Positions 50,999-53,101 of a DNA stretch of 53,101 nucleotides are shown piece after piece (position 1 is the stretch's first letter; every line of letters starts with the position of its first letter). The stretch is taken from contig CAINFC010000056.1 of NCBI GenBank assembly GCA_903847975.1, positions 1-53,101 of the forward strand, read 5' to 3'. A program made the translations under genes and the position numbers. Under the pieces are notes generated by a model. The model saw only the letters and a list, made by a program, of their open reading frames with translations, was not told the DNA's origin and did no database searches. This DNA comes from an uncultured Acidobacteriota bacterium (GTDB lineage: Bacteria > Acidobacteriota > UBA6911 > CAINFC01).

Positions 50999-53101
50999 TC
51001 AGAAAAGCAGGTGCACCGAAAACTGCATCACGCGTCCGTCGTTGAGCGTATTGGTGATTTTCCCGAAAGCCGAGGAGGTCAGCGTGTAGTTCGGGGCATC
51101 GAACTGGGCATGGTTGGTCAGATTATAGGCCTCCGCGCGGAACCGCAGCGCCATCGGGGACCGCCGGCCCCAGCTCCATTGCCGGCTGATGGCGGCGTTG
51201 ATGTTCCGGATGCCCTGCTTGCGGAAAACATTGAGCCCGATGTTTCCCCGCTCCTCGCCCGGCGTCAGGTAGGCGAACCGGCTGCGGCTCAGAATCTGCT
51301 GGGACTTGTCCGGGTGGGAAACGGTGGCTCCGAGCACCGACGGATCGAGCACGTTGGGGCGCTCGCCTCCTTCGCCGTCCACATTGCCGAATCCCGGCGC
51401 ATCCGAGCCGACCGAGATGTAGAACGGGGTTCCGGTGCGGTTCATCATGGCGCCCGAAATCTGCCAGCCCCGGGTTATTTTCGCCAGAATCCGGCTGTGC
51501 CGGGCAGAAACTCCGGGAAGCTCGTAGTGGAAGGTAATCAGCAGCGCATGCGGCGAATCGAAGTCGCTCCACGACTTTTTGTCCTGGTAATTGAGCGACT
51601 GCCCTTGAGAACGGCGGTCCAGGTCCTTGTTGGCCGCCACGTTGACGTAGCTGCTGCCCTCGTCGATCGCTTTGGAAAAGGTATACACCGCGCTGGCCGT
51701 AAGCCCTTTCCAGTAAGGAATATCGACGGAAGCCTGGGCGGCATCAAAATAGGCGATCCCGCCGTTCTGCGCTCGCTTGACCGTGTAGTATCGCGGATCG
51801 GCCCTTCTCTGGTTCACGGTAGCGGTGGTCAGCGGGATACCGGGAACCGGCGTGGCCCGGTTCAGCATGAATCCGCTGAGCATCTGGAAGGACCGGCTTC
51901 CCTGGTACCCGAGCTGCACCTCGAGGAACGAAGCGATTTTCCTTTCGAACCGCAGGCCGTACTGGTGCGAATAGGGCGAAACCAGGTTCTCCGAAATCAG
52001 AAACGGCGAGGTCCGGGCGCCGGGATCGATCGGCACTCCCTTCAGGGGATCGGCCAGATTGGGGTTCGGAACCGACACGTAAATAGCGGCCGGTGCGTTA
52101 TAGCGCACCTGGGAATAGGTGACTGGCAGAATCCGGCCGTAGGAAATCATGTAGGAAGCGCGCGTCACCCACTGGCCTGGCCCCCGGTAGGCAACCGATA
52201 CGCGCGGGCCGAAATTGTTCCCGTCTGTCCGGTAGGGGAGCGTGTTGCGCCGGTTGACCTCCGTGGGAACGGTTTCCAGGTTGTGGCGCAATCCGAAATA
52301 GAGCTGCAGCCGGGTGCTGATTTTCCACTGATCTGCGAAGAAGCCGTTATACGCCCAGTTGCGGAATCCGCGCATCATGTCCCCGAGGCTCACCTCATAG
52401 GTCGACGGAGTGCCCCAGAGCAGGTTCTGAATCCCGGTCCGCCCGAAGTTGTTGTTGAAGGTGAAAACCCCGCGCTGGTTGTTGGTCTGGATCCCGTTCA
52501 CCTGCGTCCGGCTCAGGTCGGCGCCATAGGTCAGAGTGTGTTTTCCGCCCGGGAGGCGGGAATAACCGACGCCTCCGTAGCGGTAGACATTCTGAACCCG
52601 CTGGATGGGATATTGGCTGTCGGGGCCGAGCTCCTCGAGGGCGTTCCCGAAGCGCACCCGCGGGCCGACGGCGTTGGGCTCCGGGAGCACATCGGAAGCC
52701 GCCCGGCTGAATCCGGCCAGCAGCGAGACTTCCGTGCTCTCCGACACAGACCGCCGATAGGCGATCTTCACGTTGTGGGAGTGGATGGCGGTGTCCGGAT
52801 TCTGTCCGGCCACCAGCTGAAAGGCATCGATAAACTGGCGACTTAAGGAATAAGCCAGCGACAACTGGTCGCAGGAGGTAAAGTTTCTGTCCAATTTCCC
52901 TTCCAGGTCGGTCTGGTGGATGATTTGCGAAGCATTGGTATTCAGGGCGCGGGGATCGTAGTCCTGCCGGTTGGGAGGCGTATTGGGGTAAGCAGCCAGA
53001 AACCGGCTGACGATCGGCCGCAGGGCCGGGTCCTGCGTCAGGGGCGTGCGCTCGGAAGGCAGGGGAACGAGCACGTTGCCGTTGACTGCGCCGCCGACCT
53101 G
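50999..53101 (-). CDS. TonB-dependent receptor, Oar-like, C-terminal part (5' end beyond the window)
   Basis: The frame is open across the right edge, so only the last 700 residues are present; the missing N-terminus should hold the signal peptide, a carboxypeptidase-like Ig domain and the plug. The visible part is a beta-barrel with many amphipathic strands such as HTLTYGADLSRTQVNGIQTNNQRG and AFQLVAGQNPDTAIHSHNVKIAYRRS, typical of the large Oar/OmpA-related receptors of Acidobacteria. It ends MQFSVHLLF, with the C-terminal aromatic residue required for outer-membrane insertion. It would take up oligosaccharides released by the neighbouring hydrolases; this is inferred from position. A GTG-like start near 53074 is inside the gene and should not be used. 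Confidence 0.85.
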   Translation of the reverse strand, partial: QVGGAVNGNVLVPLPSERTPLTQDPALRPIVSRFLAAYPNTPPNRQDYDPRALNTNASQIIHQTDLEGKLDRNFTSCDQLSLAYSLSRQFIDAFQLVAGQNPDTAIHSHNVKIAYRRSVSESTEVSLLAGFSRAASDVLPEPNAVGPRVRFGNALEELGPDSQYPIQRVQNVYRYGGVGYSRLPGGKHTLTYGADLSRTQVNGIQTNNQRGVFTFNNNFGRTGIQNLLWGTPSTYEVSLGDMMRGFRNWAYNGFFADQWKISTRLQLYFGLRHNLETVPTEVNRRNTLPYRTDGNNFGPRVSVAYRGPGQWVTRASYMISYGRILPVTYSQVRYNAPAAIYVSVPNPNLADPLKGVPIDPGARTSPFLISENLVSPYSHQYGLRFERKIASFLEVQLGYQGSRSFQMLSGFMLNRATPVPGIPLTTATVNQRRADPRYYTVKRAQNGGIAYFDAAQASVDIPYWKGLTASAVYTFSKAIDEGSSYVNVAANKDLDRRSQGQSLNYQDKKSWSDFDSPHALLITFHYELPGVSARHSRILAKITRGWQISGAMMNRTGTPFYISVGSDAPGFGNVDGEGGERPNVLDPSVLGATVSHPDKSQQILSRSRFAYLTPGEERGNIGLNVFRKQGIRNINAAISRQWSWGRRSPMALRFRAEAYNLTNHAQFDAPNYTLTSSAFGKITNTLNDGRVMQFSVHLLF

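Overview
The window is GC-rich bacterial chromosome that looks like an acidobacterium (Acidobacteriota). The main pointers are a tandem pair of secreted von Willebrand A proteins of the type typical of Acidobacteria, the C-terminal part of a very large Oar-like TonB-dependent receptor, a UPF0182 membrane protein, and a bacterial homologue of the radical SAM tetraether lipid synthase (Tes). This placement is inferred from protein families; there is no rRNA gene in the window. No tRNA, rRNA, CRISPR array, insertion sequence or phage gene was found. Many promoters read as clear TTGAxx-N16/18-TAxAAT boxes, and neighbouring genes often overlap as ATGA.

Layout. (1) 1-759 is gene-free and packed with nested inverted repeats. 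(2) 760-4104 (minus) is a three-gene operon of exported proteins: an Ig-like protein, a probable beta-propeller, and a Cys-rich/Thr-repeat protein. (3) 4323-5255 (plus) is an EamA transporter. (4) 5271-14797 (minus) is a compact cell-envelope cluster: an anchored exported protein, a 1030-residue membrane protein with C-terminal TPRs, a B12-type radical SAM enzyme, a Dpm1-like glycosyltransferase, a PlsC acyltransferase and a UPF0182 protein. It could build or modify a lipid-linked glycan, but its product is unknown. (5) 14984-21691 holds YihY-QueA-Gfo/Idh, a single-domain response regulator, a LarA-like nickel-pincer racemase homologue and 6-phosphogluconate dehydrogenase.

(6) 21801-27590 is the heat-shock operon hrcA-grpE-dnaK-dnaJ-prmA, in the order known from Firmicutes, but with no CIRCE operator visible. 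(7) 27773-31220 is M16-like/LOG/DUF4416/ComF, transcribed from a strong promoter. (8) 32137-33798 is the Tes homologue, with an intrinsic terminator behind it and an unusual AT-rich upstream region containing phased GACACA repeats and hairpins. (9) 34264-36713 has a small coiled-coil protein and the two VWA proteins. (10) 36865-40951 has FtsK and RNase J.

(11) 41218-42804 encodes an octaheme cytochrome of the hydroxylamine-oxidoreductase type. (12) 42825-53101 is a carbohydrate-use region: a secreted TIM-barrel hydrolase, a secreted FAD oxidoreductase, a GH106-type alpha-L-rhamnosidase, a formylglycine sulfatase and the TonB receptor, which runs off the right edge. Together these suggest breakdown of a rhamnose-containing, possibly sulfated, polysaccharide.

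Start codons were chosen from Shine-Dalgarno sequences, promoter positions, family length and overlaps with upstream stops; uncertain ones are flagged in the entries.
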